Shown: piece after piece, positions 24,703 to 33,719 of the stretch
How the letters are laid out: every line of letters starts with the position of its first letter
How positions within the stretch are numbered: position 1 is the first letter of the stretch
Assembly: GCA_934254985.1 (NCBI GenBank)
Contig: CAKQMS010000014.1
Coordinates: 1-58,217 of the forward strand
Direction of reading: 5' to 3'
DNA length: 58,217 nt
Source of the DNA: an uncultured Prevotella sp.
GTDB lineage: Bacteria; Bacteroidota; Bacteroidia; Bacteroidales; Bacteroidaceae
Position numbers and translations under genes: made by a program
The notes under the pieces: generated by a model
The model's input: the letters and a program-made list of their open reading frames with translations, nothing else
Database searches by the model: none
Told to the model about the DNA's origin: nothing

Positions 24703-27624
24703 ATGAAAAAAACAGTATTTTCTTTGGCTCTATTCTTGATGAGTTTGGGTACTGCAGTAGCACAGACATGGAACTTCGCTGATCGCGATCCGTTTATTAG
24801 TGAGGCAGATGTAGCTTTGATTAATGCAGATGCTACAAATTGGTATAACGATGCAACAAAGGGACGTTATAATTTTCTTCCTGCTTTGAATAATGCAGCT
24901 TTGACTGCAAATGGCACAGAGCTTGATTTTGCCAAAGGTTTGCTCTTTAAGAGTGGTGCAGCTGTAGCTTCAAGCAGTGGTACTCCTGCAAACCAGAGCG
25001 GTAAGCTTCGTTTGAATTACACAAACGAATATTTAGAACTCAATGGTAGCAATCTTGTTGTTGCAATTCCTAATGTTCAGAAAGGTTGGGTAGTAACTGT
25101 TGTTTGCAAGACTGCAAGCAGCAAAACAGCTCGCGGTATTTATGTAAGCAGCAATGTTGGTGGTACTACTAATTTTGCAACAAAGTCTACTAACCAAATG
25201 ACTTGTACAGGTACTGTTTCTGAAGCAGGTGATGTGACATTGACTACTACTGACGGTGGTATGTTGGTTTATAGCATTTCGGTAAAGGATCCTAATAATG
25301 TAACTCCAGACCCTGTTAATCCAGACGATAATAATAAGGTAAGCAATACTGTAAGCCGTGATACTTACAAGAACCAGATGTTTGTTACAACAAATAGTGG
25401 TGCTGTAAACTATTACAATACAGAAGACTTGACTAAGGTTTCTTTCGATGGCGATAAGACTATCGTAGTTCCTGCAAAGGCGGGTGCTGAAAACGATGTT
25501 TACGATGCTACTGTTAAGGAGTTGAGCTTTGCTAAGGCTGCAGAACGTGGCGAGAGTGGTGAGGTTACAGAAAAGGGTATCACCATTACTGAAAGCAAAG
25601 GTTGGCAGGAAAGTGCTTATGCAAAGTGGTCACTTCTTTCTTCTGCAAAGACATATAATGTATATGTAAAGGGTGGTCAGTATGCTGATTATACTAAGGT
25701 TGACGAGCAGTTGGTTCGCAACTATGGTTCATATGGTCGTGTAGACGTTGTAGGTTTGAAGGCTGACAACTACTCTTTGAAGGTTGTTGCTGTAGGCGCT
25801 GATGGCAAAGAGATGGAAGCTCACGGTGTCGCAGACAACTTGAAGGTTGTTAACTACGACCGTCAGGGCTTTGCCCATAAGGGTGTCCGCGATGGTGTAG
25901 GTGCTTACAACAACGATGGTACTTTGAAGACTGGTGCTAAGGTTCTATATGTAACAAAGAATACTTTCAAGACTATCAAGGCTTCTTTGAGTGATGGTAA
26001 GAATGATGTGGAATACACAGGTATTGGCGACATCCTTCTTGCAAAGCAGAAGGGCAAGGATAGTATTCCTATTGCAGTTCGTATTATTGGTGAGATTAAG
26101 ACTGCTGATGCTGGCGACCAACTTAAGACTGACCAAAAGGGTCTTTTGCTGAAAGGCAATAGCGAAGCTACAAAAATGAATGTTACCATCGAGGGTATCG
26201 GTGATGATGCTTGCTTCCATGGCTTTGGTTTGGGTATCATCAATGGTACAGGCGTTGAGGTTCGCAACATGGCATTCTTCTATCAAGGTTCAAGCAGTGA
26301 TAACATGGAGATTAAGGGAACACATCACATCTGGGTTCACAACAACGACTACTTCTATGGTGAGCAAGGTGGTGGTGACCACGCTAAGGGCGATGGTGCT
26401 TTGGACTCTAAGGATGGTGCTTCTTTCTGCACATTCTCTTATAACCACTTCCACGACACAGGTAAGTCAAACCTCTGTGGTATGAAGAAGGAAACTGTTG
26501 ATAATCTGATTTGCTACCACCACAACTGGTTCGACCACTCAGACTCTCGTCACCCACGTGTACGTACATCTTCTGTTCACGTATGGAACAACTACTATGA
26601 TGGCGTTGCTAAGTATGGTATTGGTGTAACAATGGGCGCAAGCGTATTCGTTGAGTCTAACTACTTCCGTAACACTAAGTATCCTATGATGATTTCCAAA
26701 CAGGGTACAGATGCCAAGGGCGATGGTACATTCTCTGGTGAGGCTGGTGGTGTATTGAAGTCTTACGGCAATATCTTCGCAGAGAAGGGAAGCCATTTTA
26801 GCTATGTCACTTGGAAGCAATCAAACACAGACTTTGATGCATATGAGGTAGCTTCTCCTTCAGAAAAGGTTCCTGCTACAGTAGTTGCTAAGGCAGGTGG
26901 TACATCATACAACAACTTTGATACTGACGCTTCAAAGATGTATACATATACTCCTGATGCTACTGTTGATATTCCTGCTAAGGTAACAGGCTTCTATGGT
27001 GCAGGTCGTTTGAATCAGGGTGATTTCCACTATACATTCAACAATGCTACAGATGATGCTGACTATGGTCGTTGTGTAGGTCTTGATGCCATTCTTTCTT
27101 CATATAAGACAAGTCTCGTAGGTATCTTCGGTGACGAGAATGCATCAAGCGGTGAGACTGGTGGTACAGTAACTCCAACTCCTACACCAGACCCTACACC
27201 AGATCCAACTCCAGACCCAACACCTACCCCAGACCCAACTCCTGACACCCCAGCTGTAGAGGGTACTGTAACATGTAGCTTCTCTTATGATAGCACAACA
27301 AAGACATTTAGCATCTCTAATCCTGCTTTCACACAGACAGGTTCGAAGAGCAACTATACTAAGGAAGAAACAACTATTGATGGTGTGACTTACAAGGCAA
27401 GTGCTAAGATGGAATCTGGTACAGAGATTAGCTTTGCAACAACTTCTAAGATGACATTATCGATTTATTTCGGTTCTACATCTAAGAATCAAAATGTAAA
27501 GGTTGACGGAACAAAGATTATTGGCAATCCTGCTACTGTAGTTCTTGAGGCTGGTGCTCACAAGATTTCTAAGGCTGACACAGCTTCAATCGCTCTCATC
27601 AAGCTTGTTCCTGTAACAGAATAA
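24703..27624 (+). CDS. Multidomain secreted pectate lyase (PL1 family)
   Basis: A pectate lyase cleaves polygalacturonate by Ca2+-dependent beta-elimination. The 973-residue protein has a signal peptide (VAQTW), an N-terminal beta domain (about 20-205), a fibronectin- or cohesin-like stretch (about 220-400), a parallel beta-helix PL1 domain (about 455-720), a Pro/Thr/Asp linker of DPTP repeats (about 822-850) and a C-terminal beta domain (about 851-973) that may bind carbohydrate. Catalytic features: DGALDSKDG (Ca2+ acids) and SRHPRVR (catalytic Arg), followed by VHVWNNYYDG. I start at 24703 (MKKTVFS signal peptide); the ATG at 24688 would add five polar residues. There is no sorting tail, unlike its neighbours. 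Confidence 0.92.
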   Translation: MKKTVFSLALFLMSLGTAVAQTWNFADRDPFISEADVALINADATNWYNDATKGRYNFLPALNNAALTANGTELDFAKGLLFKSGAAVASSSGTPANQSGKLRLNYTNEYLELNGSNLVVAIPNVQKGWVVTVVCKTASSKTARGIYVSSNVGGTTNFATKSTNQMTCTGTVSEAGDVTLTTTDGGMLVYSISVKDPNNVTPDPVNPDDNNKVSNTVSRDTYKNQMFVTTNSGAVNYYNTEDLTKVSFDGDKTIVVPAKAGAENDVYDATVKELSFAKAAERGESGEVTEKGITITESKGWQESAYAKWSLLSSAKTYNVYVKGGQYADYTKVDEQLVRNYGSYGRVDVVGLKADNYSLKVVAVGADGKEMEAHGVADNLKVVNYDRQGFAHKGVRDGVGAYNNDGTLKTGAKVLYVTKNTFKTIKASLSDGKNDVEYTGIGDILLAKQKGKDSIPIAVRIIGEIKTADAGDQLKTDQKGLLLKGNSEATKMNVTIEGIGDDACFHGFGLGIINGTGVEVRNMAFFYQGSSSDNMEIKGTHHIWVHNNDYFYGEQGGGDHAKGDGALDSKDGASFCTFSYNHFHDTGKSNLCGMKKETVDNLICYHHNWFDHSDSRHPRVRTSSVHVWNNYYDGVAKYGIGVTMGASVFVESNYFRNTKYPMMISKQGTDAKGDGTFSGEAGGVLKSYGNIFAEKGSHFSYVTWKQSNTDFDAYEVASPSEKVPATVVAKAGGTSYNNFDTDASKMYTYTPDATVDIPAKVTGFYGAGRLNQGDFHYTFNNATDDADYGRCVGLDAILSSYKTSLVGIFGDENASSGETGGTVTPTPTPDPTPDPTPDPTPTPDPTPDTPAVEGTVTCSFSYDSTTKTFSISNPAFTQTGSKSNYTKEETTIDGVTYKASAKMESGTEISFATTSKMTLSIYFGSTSKNQNVKVDGTKIIGNPATVVLEAGAHKISKADTASIALIKLVPVTE

Positions 27625-27674
27625 ATTGGAATTCATTATAAGTTAGGTATTCAAAAATAATCAAATGAAACGAA

Positions 27675-27708
27675 GGGCTGTCTCTCCATAATGAGAGCAG
27701 CCCTTTTT
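27675..27708 (+). terminator. Terminator after the large pectate lyase
   Basis: GGGCTGTCTCTC (27675-27686) pairs with GAGAGCAGCCC (27693-27703), with one bulge, then TTTTT. The next pectate lyase therefore probably has some separate control, although only 36 bp separate them. Confidence 0.85.
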
Positions 27709-27743
27709 GGAAAACAAACAAAAGGATAAAGACTAATCACATT

Positions 27744-29321
27744 ATGAAACATATTAACTCTAATATCTCAGCGCAGTTTAAGGCTGTTTGTAGAAAAACC
27801 ATCTTAGCATCGACTTTGCTCTGTAGCTTTTCGGTGATGGCAAATGCGCAGACACAAGATGGTCGTGATTTCTCTATTGATGGCTTTGCTGCCTATGAAG
27901 GAGTGGTAGGTTCTAATTGGTATCGTGCTGGTGGCACTACTGGAGGAGCTGGTGGTAAGGTAGTAAAGGCTAACACCTTCTCTGAGCTTCAGGCTTATCT
28001 TCAGGCTACAGATCCATACATCGTTATCGTTGACCATGATATATCTACAGGCATCAAGTGCTATGTTGATGGTATTAATACAGGTAAGCTACTTGATGAC
28101 CAAAGTGGCAAGAGTGGTGTGGAGACAACATACGGCGAACGTATTATGCTGGCTCCTAACAAAACTCTTATTGGTGTGGTAGATCCTGCCACTGGCAAGG
28201 CTCCTTTGTTTACTCATATCACCTTCGTGATGCAGTCGGTAGACAACATCATTATCCGCAACTGCCGTTTCACTATGAAGGGCGTACCTGTGCTCAGAAC
28301 TGGTGAGAATAAGATAGTGGCTTATAGAAATGGAAAGCAAATAGAAGTTGGCGACCCAGACTGCATCGGTATTCAGGCTGATAAAGTTAGTGCCAAGACC
28401 AACTGGGGTGGACATATTTGGATAGACCATTGTGAATTCTTCAATGGCGATGCTGCCAATAAAGACAGATATGATGGTTTGCTCGACTGTAAGAACAATG
28501 TGCAGTGGATGACATTCAGCTACAACTATTTCCACGATCATGACAAGAGTTGCTTGTGGGGTAAGGGCGATTCTGATGTATACGAGAATTGTCGTACAAT
28601 CTCTTTTCATCACAATTTCTTTGATAATATTCAAGGTTCTCGTCTTCCTCTTCAGCGTGGTGGTCACGTACATTATTACAACAACTATATGCTCAACTGT
28701 GAGGATGGATGGGATATCCGTACAGGAGCTGTGGCATACGAAGAAGGTTGCTATTTCGAAGATACAAAGTCGCCTATCCGCTCAGATAGAGGTGGTAGCT
28801 TGAATATCTCTAAGGCTGAAGGTTATGATTGTATCTACAAGGGATGTAACAACTTGATGGAAGGCTACACAAATATTGATGGCGCAAAGATTAGCAAGTC
28901 TCTTCCTGTTACCAAGACTGATTGGGTTCCTACGCAGACTGTAGCCTCATACACCCAGCATCATCTTGATAAGACAGAAGATGTGCCTGAAATCTGTAAG
29001 AAGTATGCTGGTGCAGGCAAGGTTGAAATATGGAATGCTTATACTTCTGCTATTCCTTCTGCTGATGCAGCAGAGTTTGATCACGCTATCAAGAATCCCA
29101 GTCCATTGAATGGAGCCAAGACATACGATGCTGAAGGCAATGAAATGAAGGATGCAGCAACAGGAATCTCTGTTACAGAACAGGCTTCGTTGAAAGAAAT
29201 TGTTAAGGTTGAGTATTATGACCTTTCTGGTGCGCATATTGCAACTCCACATCATGGTGTAAACCTTGTGAAGAAGATTGATGCCGACGGACATGCAACA
29301 GTAAAGAAAGTTGTATTCTAA
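27744..29321 (+). CDS. Secreted pectate lyase (PL1 family), second enzyme
   Basis: 525 residues with a long signal region (1-36, ending VMANAQT) and a PL1 beta-helix. Motifs: HIWIDHCEF, DGLLDCKNNVQWMTFSYNYFHDHD (calcium acids, around residues 250-270), ISFHHNFFDN and SRLPLQRGG (catalytic Arg, around 305), then VHYYNNYM. The C-terminal 40 residues (VEYYDLSGAHIATPHHGVNLV…) form a sorting-tail-like end. The domain differs clearly from the upstream PL1, so the pair may attack differently methylated or different-length pectins. Ends at a bidirectional terminator facing murF. Confidence 0.9.
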   Translation: MKHINSNISAQFKAVCRKTILASTLLCSFSVMANAQTQDGRDFSIDGFAAYEGVVGSNWYRAGGTTGGAGGKVVKANTFSELQAYLQATDPYIVIVDHDISTGIKCYVDGINTGKLLDDQSGKSGVETTYGERIMLAPNKTLIGVVDPATGKAPLFTHITFVMQSVDNIIIRNCRFTMKGVPVLRTGENKIVAYRNGKQIEVGDPDCIGIQADKVSAKTNWGGHIWIDHCEFFNGDAANKDRYDGLLDCKNNVQWMTFSYNYFHDHDKSCLWGKGDSDVYENCRTISFHHNFFDNIQGSRLPLQRGGHVHYYNNYMLNCEDGWDIRTGAVAYEEGCYFEDTKSPIRSDRGGSLNISKAEGYDCIYKGCNNLMEGYTNIDGAKISKSLPVTKTDWVPTQTVASYTQHHLDKTEDVPEICKKYAGAGKVEIWNAYTSAIPSADAAEFDHAIKNPSPLNGAKTYDAEGNEMKDAATGISVTEQASLKEIVKVEYYDLSGAHIATPHHGVNLVKKIDADGHATVKKVVF

Positions 29322-29335
29322 GAAAAACAATAAAA

Positions 29336-29371
29336 AACGGGCAAAAGGTTCATAAACACCTTTTGTCCGTT
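29336..29371. terminator. Bidirectional terminator between pectate lyase and murF
   Basis: AACGGGCAAAAGG and CCTTTTGTCCGTT arms (one wobble or mismatch) with a short loop; A-rich on the left, and T-rich when read leftward. It serves the two convergent genes. Confidence 0.82.
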
Positions 29372-29376
29372 ATGCT

Positions 29377-30684
29377 TTATAGCAATTCTGGTAGTTGGAA
29401 AAGCTTGATGCCATTGCTACCTTTTATTAATATGCAATGGTTCTTAGGTTTGTTCTCGGCTATTGCAGCCTTTACTTGCTCTATATCGTCAAACTTGCGG
29501 AAGTTGCAGTTGGTCTTTGTAAACTCAGCACCAACAAGCCATACATTATTAATATTAGTAGAAGCGATGAAATCAACAATTTTTTGATGTTCCTCTTCGC
29601 TAACCTCGCCAAGTTCGCGCATGTCGCCAAGTATCGCCATCTTGTTATCAGCCTTCATGATGTTGAAGTTCTGCAATGCTGCCATCATGCTTGATGGATT
29701 CGCATTGTAGGCATCAACGATAAGTTTGTTGTCTGCTGTTTGCTCAAATTGTGAACGGTTGTTGCTTGGGATATAGTTTTCCAAAGCATGGCAGATAGCT
29801 TCTATGCTAACACCGAACTCCAGTCCGATGGTTATTGCTGCAAGCATATTGTCGATATTATATGCTCCGATGAGATGGGAAGAAATAGTATGCTTTTCGC
29901 CTTCGTCTACTTGGAATTGGAATGTGAGGAATGGTGCACATTCTACCACTTCGCCTCTAACCTTTAAGTTTGCAGCCTTCTGACCATATCTTACTATGTC
30001 TGTGATGTTGCGCTCTTCTGTCATTTTGCAGAGGTGTTCATTATCGGCATTCAAGAAAACCTTGCTGTTGTGAGCCTTTAAGAAATCGTATAGCTCACCC
30101 TTAGTCTTCATTACACCTTCGAAAGAGCCAAAGCCCTGCAAGTGGGCGCGACCCACATTGGTAATCATACCGCATGTAGGCTCTGCGTATTCAACAAGCT
30201 TCCTGATGTCGTCGGGATGCGATGCTCCCATCTCTACAACAGCTATGTCATGGCAACTATCGAGGGTAAGCAGAGTTTTTGGTACACCTACATCATTGTT
30301 GAAGTTGCCTTGAGTATACATCACATTATATTTCTCCGACAATACGGCTGCAATAAGTTCCTTGGTTGTAGTCTTGCCGTTTGTGCCTGTGATACCTATT
30401 ACAGGAATGTTGAATTGACGACGATGTTGGCGTGCCATCTCTTTGAATGTTGTCAATACATCGTCGACAACGATAAATCTCTCGTCACCCTCTATGGCAT
30501 ACTCCTTCTCGTCAACGACAGCATAAGAGCAACCCTTGTCGAGAGCTGCCTTAGCAAACTTATTACCGTCGAAAGATTCGCCTTTTAGTGCAAAGAATAT
30601 GGAACCGGCAGGGCAGTTGCGCGAGTCGGTAGTAGCCTGCTTGCCTGCCTGTAGGTAGAGGCTATAAAGTTGTGCTGCGTCCAT
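29377..30684 (-). CDS. murF: UDP-N-acetylmuramoyl-tripeptide:D-alanyl-D-alanine ligase
   Basis: MurF adds D-Ala-D-Ala to the UDP-MurNAc-tripeptide, the last cytoplasmic ligation of peptidoglycan precursor synthesis. 435 residues. The Mur-ligase ATP loop GITGTNGKTTTKELIAAVL is near residues 97-115, with the N-terminal substrate domain before it (DSRNCPAGSIFFALKGESFDGNKFA) and the C-terminal domain containing DAYNANPSSM. It stands alone, away from the usual mur cluster, and its partner D-Ala-D-Ala ligase is at 43212. A -7 box TAATTTTGC lies at plus 30739-30747, divergent from folP. Confidence 0.96.
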   Translation of the reverse strand: MDAAQLYSLYLQAGKQATTDSRNCPAGSIFFALKGESFDGNKFAKAALDKGCSYAVVDEKEYAIEGDERFIVVDDVLTTFKEMARQHRRQFNIPVIGITGTNGKTTTKELIAAVLSEKYNVMYTQGNFNNDVGVPKTLLTLDSCHDIAVVEMGASHPDDIRKLVEYAEPTCGMITNVGRAHLQGFGSFEGVMKTKGELYDFLKAHNSKVFLNADNEHLCKMTEERNITDIVRYGQKAANLKVRGEVVECAPFLTFQFQVDEGEKHTISSHLIGAYNIDNMLAAITIGLEFGVSIEAICHALENYIPSNNRSQFEQTADNKLIVDAYNANPSSMMAALQNFNIMKADNKMAILGDMRELGEVSEEEHQKIVDFIASTNINNVWLVGAEFTKTNCNFRKFDDIEQVKAAIAENKPKNHCILIKGSNGIKLFQLPELL

Positions 30685-30738
30685 AATAATTATAGCGTTT
30701 TGTTGATACCTCGATATGTTATATCTGCGAGGAATGAT

Positions 30739-30747
30739 GCAAAATTA
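30739..30747 (-). promoter_or_regulatory. -7 box of murF
   Basis: TAATTTTGC on the minus strand, about 55 bp before the murF start. Confidence 0.6.
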
Positions 30748-30821
30748 TATAAAAATGATGAGATATGTAGACGATTATGGCAAAAAGTTTGAAAACATTG
30801 TTTTCTTTCAAAGAAAGTTAT

Positions 30822-30830
30822 TATATTTGC
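30822..30830 (+). promoter_or_regulatory. -7 box of folP, immediately before the start codon
   Basis: TATATTTGC ends one base before an ATG (30831) and six bases before the preferred start (30837). If used, transcription would begin at or next to the start codon and the mRNA would be leaderless or nearly so. Confidence 0.5.
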
Positions 30831-30836
30831 ATGGAT

Positions 30837-31682
30837 ATGAATAAACCTATTGATTATACCATAAACGTTAGAGGCCGACTCATAGATTTGTCGAAGCCTA
30901 AGGTGATGGGCATCTTGAATGTCACTCCCGATTCATTCTTTAGTGGTAGCCGTAAGCAGACAGAACAAGAGATTGCAGAACGAGCTAATGCCATAATAGA
31001 AGAGGGTGGCACATTTATAGATGTTGGTGCTTTTTCTACTCGTCCAGGTGCTTTAGAAGTTAGTGAAGAAGAAGAGGCCCGCCGCTTAAAATGGGCATTA
31101 GAGATAGTGCGTCGTGAGCAACCAGATGCTGCTGTGTCGGTAGATACCTATCGTCCTATTGTGGCACGTAAGTGTATAGAAGAGTGGGGCGCTGATATTA
31201 TCAACGATGTGTCTGAAGGTGGACTGACAGGAATCGTTAATACTCCTATCAATGAGAGTGGCAACATGTTTCAACTTATTGGCGAACTGAAGGTGCCATA
31301 TATCCTTATGTCGGTGAAATCTAACATCAAGGATATGCTAAAAGCCTTTGCAGCCGAAGTTCAGCAGTTGCGCGACTATGGAGCTAAGGATATTATTCTT
31401 GATCCAGGCTATGGCTTTGGTAAAACGCTCGATGATAACTATCAGATATTATCAGAAGCAGAGAAGTTGCTTGTTCTCGACCTTCCTATCTTGGTAGGCA
31501 TATCTCGAAAGTCGATGATATTCAAGCTTGTTGGCGGTAGCCCAGATACTTCTCTAACAGGAACAGTAGCTATCAACACCATGTCGTTGATGAAGGGTGC
31601 TGGCATCCTTAGAGTTCACGATGTGAAAGATGCTGTCGACACCGTGGCTGTCGTTGAGAAGATGCAAACTATGCACGGATAG
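30837..31682 (+). CDS. folP: Dihydropteroate synthase
   Basis: FolP joins p-aminobenzoate to the pterin diphosphate in folate synthesis and is the sulfonamide target. About 281 residues from this start. TIM-barrel signatures: KVMGILNVTPDSFF near the N-terminus, GGTFIDVGAFSTRPGA (pterin site), SVDTYRP, IINDVSEG, DIILDPGYGFGKTLDDNYQIL and GISRKSMIF. I place the start at MNKPIDYTINVRG (30837); readings starting at 30777 or 30831 would include the promoter. The diadenylate cyclase follows 48 bp downstream and is probably co-transcribed. Confidence 0.95.
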   Translation: MNKPIDYTINVRGRLIDLSKPKVMGILNVTPDSFFSGSRKQTEQEIAERANAIIEEGGTFIDVGAFSTRPGALEVSEEEEARRLKWALEIVRREQPDAAVSVDTYRPIVARKCIEEWGADIINDVSEGGLTGIVNTPINESGNMFQLIGELKVPYILMSVKSNIKDMLKAFAAEVQQLRDYGAKDIILDPGYGFGKTLDDNYQILSEAEKLLVLDLPILVGISRKSMIFKLVGGSPDTSLTGTVAINTMSLMKGAGILRVHDVKDAVDTVAVVEKMQTMHG

Positions 31683-31730
31683 GCTTTATATCATGCATGA
31701 ATAGAAAATAATCAAACTAATTATAACACC

Positions 31731-32504
31731 ATGTTTTTTGATTTTGGCGTAAAAGACATTATAGACATTGTGCTGGTGGCACTAATGCTCTATTATATTT
31801 ACCGACTTATGAAGGAGAGCCGTTCGCTCAACGTCTTCATAGGTATCATCGTGTTTGTGGTAGTCTGGCTTTTCGTGAGTCAGGTTATAGAGATGCGCCT
31901 GCTGGGTAGTATCATGGACAAACTTGTGTCGGTGGGTGTTATTGGTTTGATAGTGCTATTTCAAGAAGAAATTCGCAAATTCCTTTATTCCCTCGGTACA
32001 CACCAACGTATGCGCAGTATATTTAAACTGTTTGCAAACAAGAGTGGAGAAGAGATAGAAGAAGATAAGGAAACTATTATGCCTATAGTGTTGGCATGTA
32101 TGGATATGTCGAAAAATAAAGTTGGTGCCCTTATCGTGATAGAGAGAGCTATTCCGCTCGATGATATCGTGAATACTGGCGACCTTATCGATGCACGTAT
32201 CAACCAACGCCTAATAGAAAACATATTCTTTAAGAATTCGCCTTTGCATGATGGCGCTATGATAATTTCCAAGAAACGCATAAAATCGGCAGGATGTATT
32301 TTGCCTGTGTCGCATAGTCTTGATATTCCTAAGGATCTTGGTCTTCGCCACCGTGCTGCTATGGGAATATCACAAGACTCTGATGCTATAGCTGTCATCG
32401 TGAGTGAGGAGACTGGTAGGATAAGTGTGGCAATAAAGGGCGAATTCCGCTTGCGCTTGTCGGCAGAAGAACTTGAGAGTGTATTAGCAAGAGAAATGGC
32501 ATAA
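31731..32504 (+). CDS. cdaA: Diadenylate cyclase (c-di-AMP synthase), CdaA type
   Basis: CdaA condenses two ATP into cyclic di-AMP, a messenger for osmolyte and cell-wall balance. 257 residues: three hydrophobic segments at the N-terminus (about 12-30, 35-53 and 58-80), a short coiled region, then the DAC domain (about 115-245) with the catalytic motif DGA at residues 174-176 (LHDGAMI) and RHR in GLRHRAAMG. It is downstream of folP. The next gene (pta) has its own repeat-derived promoter. Confidence 0.94.
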   Translation: MFFDFGVKDIIDIVLVALMLYYIYRLMKESRSLNVFIGIIVFVVVWLFVSQVIEMRLLGSIMDKLVSVGVIGLIVLFQEEIRKFLYSLGTHQRMRSIFKLFANKSGEEIEEDKETIMPIVLACMDMSKNKVGALIVIERAIPLDDIVNTGDLIDARINQRLIENIFFKNSPLHDGAMIISKKRIKSAGCILPVSHSLDIPKDLGLRHRAAMGISQDSDAIAVIVSEETGRISVAIKGEFRLRLSAEELESVLAREMA

Positions 32505-32510
32505 ATAAAT

Positions 32511-32638
32511 GAAGTTTTGTTTTGTTATTCCACTCACTTGCAGTACCTTTAGATAAGGTGTGCTACGTTCGGGAATAAAAAACAAAAACTTCGTGTTTTG
32601 TTTTGTTATTCCACTCACTTGCAGTACCTTTGCAAAAG
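32511..32638 (+). repeat. Palindromic promoter repeat upstream of pta: one half copy plus one full copy
   Basis: A 37-bp segment is repeated perfectly at 32514-32550 and 32595-32631 (offset 81 bp). The second copy continues into TTTGCAAAAG and forms the right end of a full element whose left arm starts at about 32567 (CGTTCGGGAATAA). It supplies TTTG (32602-32605), a 19-nt spacer and TACCTTTGC (32625-32633) for pta. The first half copy has lost the end of its -7 box (TACCTTTAG). Confidence 0.85.
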
Positions 32639-32671
32639 AAATATATAAGAAACTTTTTTTTATAACAAACT

Positions 32672-33679
32672 ATGGATTTATTACAACAGATTGTTGAGCG
32701 CGCAAAATCAAACAAGCAGCGCATCGTGCTCCCTGAAGCAACTGAGGAGCGTACATTGAAAGCCGCCGACCGTGTATTGGCTGACGACATCGCAGACATT
32801 ATCCTTATAGGTAACCCTGATGAAATCAAGAATCTCGCTAAAGGTTGGGATCTTCACAACATCGACAAGGCTACCATCATCGACCCTCTGAACAACGAGA
32901 AGAGCGAAGAGTATGCGGCATTGCTTGCAGAATTGCGCAAGAAGAAGGGTATGACCATCGAGCAGGCTCGCGAGTTGGTTAAGAATCCTCTCTATCTCGG
33001 TTGTATGATTATTAAGACTGAAGGTGCTGACGGTCAGATTTCAGGTGCTCTTAGCACTACTGGCGACACTCTTCGTCCAGCTCTTCAGATCATCAAGTGT
33101 GCTCCTGGTATCACTTGCGTAAGTGGTGCAATGCTTCTTATCACAAAGCAGCAGCAGTATGGCGACAATGGCTTGGTAGTAATGGGCGATGTTGCTGTTA
33201 CTCCTATGCCAGATGCAGACCAGTTGGCACAGATCGCTATCTGTACTGCACAGACAGCAAAGAGCGTGGCAGGTGTAGATCCTAAGGTTGCCATGTTGAG
33301 CTTCTCTACAAAGGGTAGTGCTAAGCACGAGGTTGTAGACAAGGTAGTTGAGGCTACTCGTCTTGCTAAGGAGCGTGCTCCATGGCTTGATGTTGATGGT
33401 GAACTCCAGGCTGACGCAGCTCTCGTACCATCTGTAGGTGAGAAGAAGGCTCCAGGTAGCCCTATCGCTGGTAAGGCTAACGTATTGGTAGTACCATGCC
33501 TTGAGGTTGGTAACATCGGCTATAAGCTCGTTCAGCGTTTGGGCGATGCTATCGCTATCGGTCCTATCCTTCAGGGTATTGCTCGTCCAGTAAACGACTT
33601 GAGCCGTGGCTGCTCTGTTGATGACATCTACTATATGGTAGCTATCACAGCTTGCCAGGCTATGGATGCAAAGGCTTAA
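32672..33679 (+). CDS. pta: Phosphate acetyltransferase
   Basis: Pta interconverts acetyl-CoA and acetyl phosphate and, with AckA downstream, makes acetate and ATP by substrate-level phosphorylation. The 335-residue length is that of the short form lacking the N-terminal DRTGG domains. Family features: RIVLPEATEERTLKAAD at the N-terminus, GMIIKTEGADGQISGALSTTGDTLRPALQIIK and the C-terminal GIARPVNDLSRGCSVDDI. Its strong promoter derives from the palindromic repeat. ackA starts 40 bp downstream. Confidence 0.97.
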   Translation: MDLLQQIVERAKSNKQRIVLPEATEERTLKAADRVLADDIADIILIGNPDEIKNLAKGWDLHNIDKATIIDPLNNEKSEEYAALLAELRKKKGMTIEQARELVKNPLYLGCMIIKTEGADGQISGALSTTGDTLRPALQIIKCAPGITCVSGAMLLITKQQQYGDNGLVVMGDVAVTPMPDADQLAQIAICTAQTAKSVAGVDPKVAMLSFSTKGSAKHEVVDKVVEATRLAKERAPWLDVDGELQADAALVPSVGEKKAPGSPIAGKANVLVVPCLEVGNIGYKLVQRLGDAIAIGPILQGIARPVNDLSRGCSVDDIYYMVAITACQAMDAKA

Positions 33680-33719
33680 AACAATAACCAACATTCATAA
33701 TTCAATATTTATAAAAAAT

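Noticed and set aside
27167..27255. Proline-rich short repeats as a possible CRISPR or minisatellite
   Set aside because: They are in frame and encode the DPTP linker of the pectate lyase; unit length and context do not fit CRISPR.
28089..28673. 194-codon antisense frame in the second pectate lyase
   Set aside because: Shadow of a well-supported PL1 gene; composition is nonsensical and there is no start context.
33041..33694. 217-codon antisense frame in pta
   Set aside because: Fully covered by the unambiguous pta gene; no recognisable protein features.
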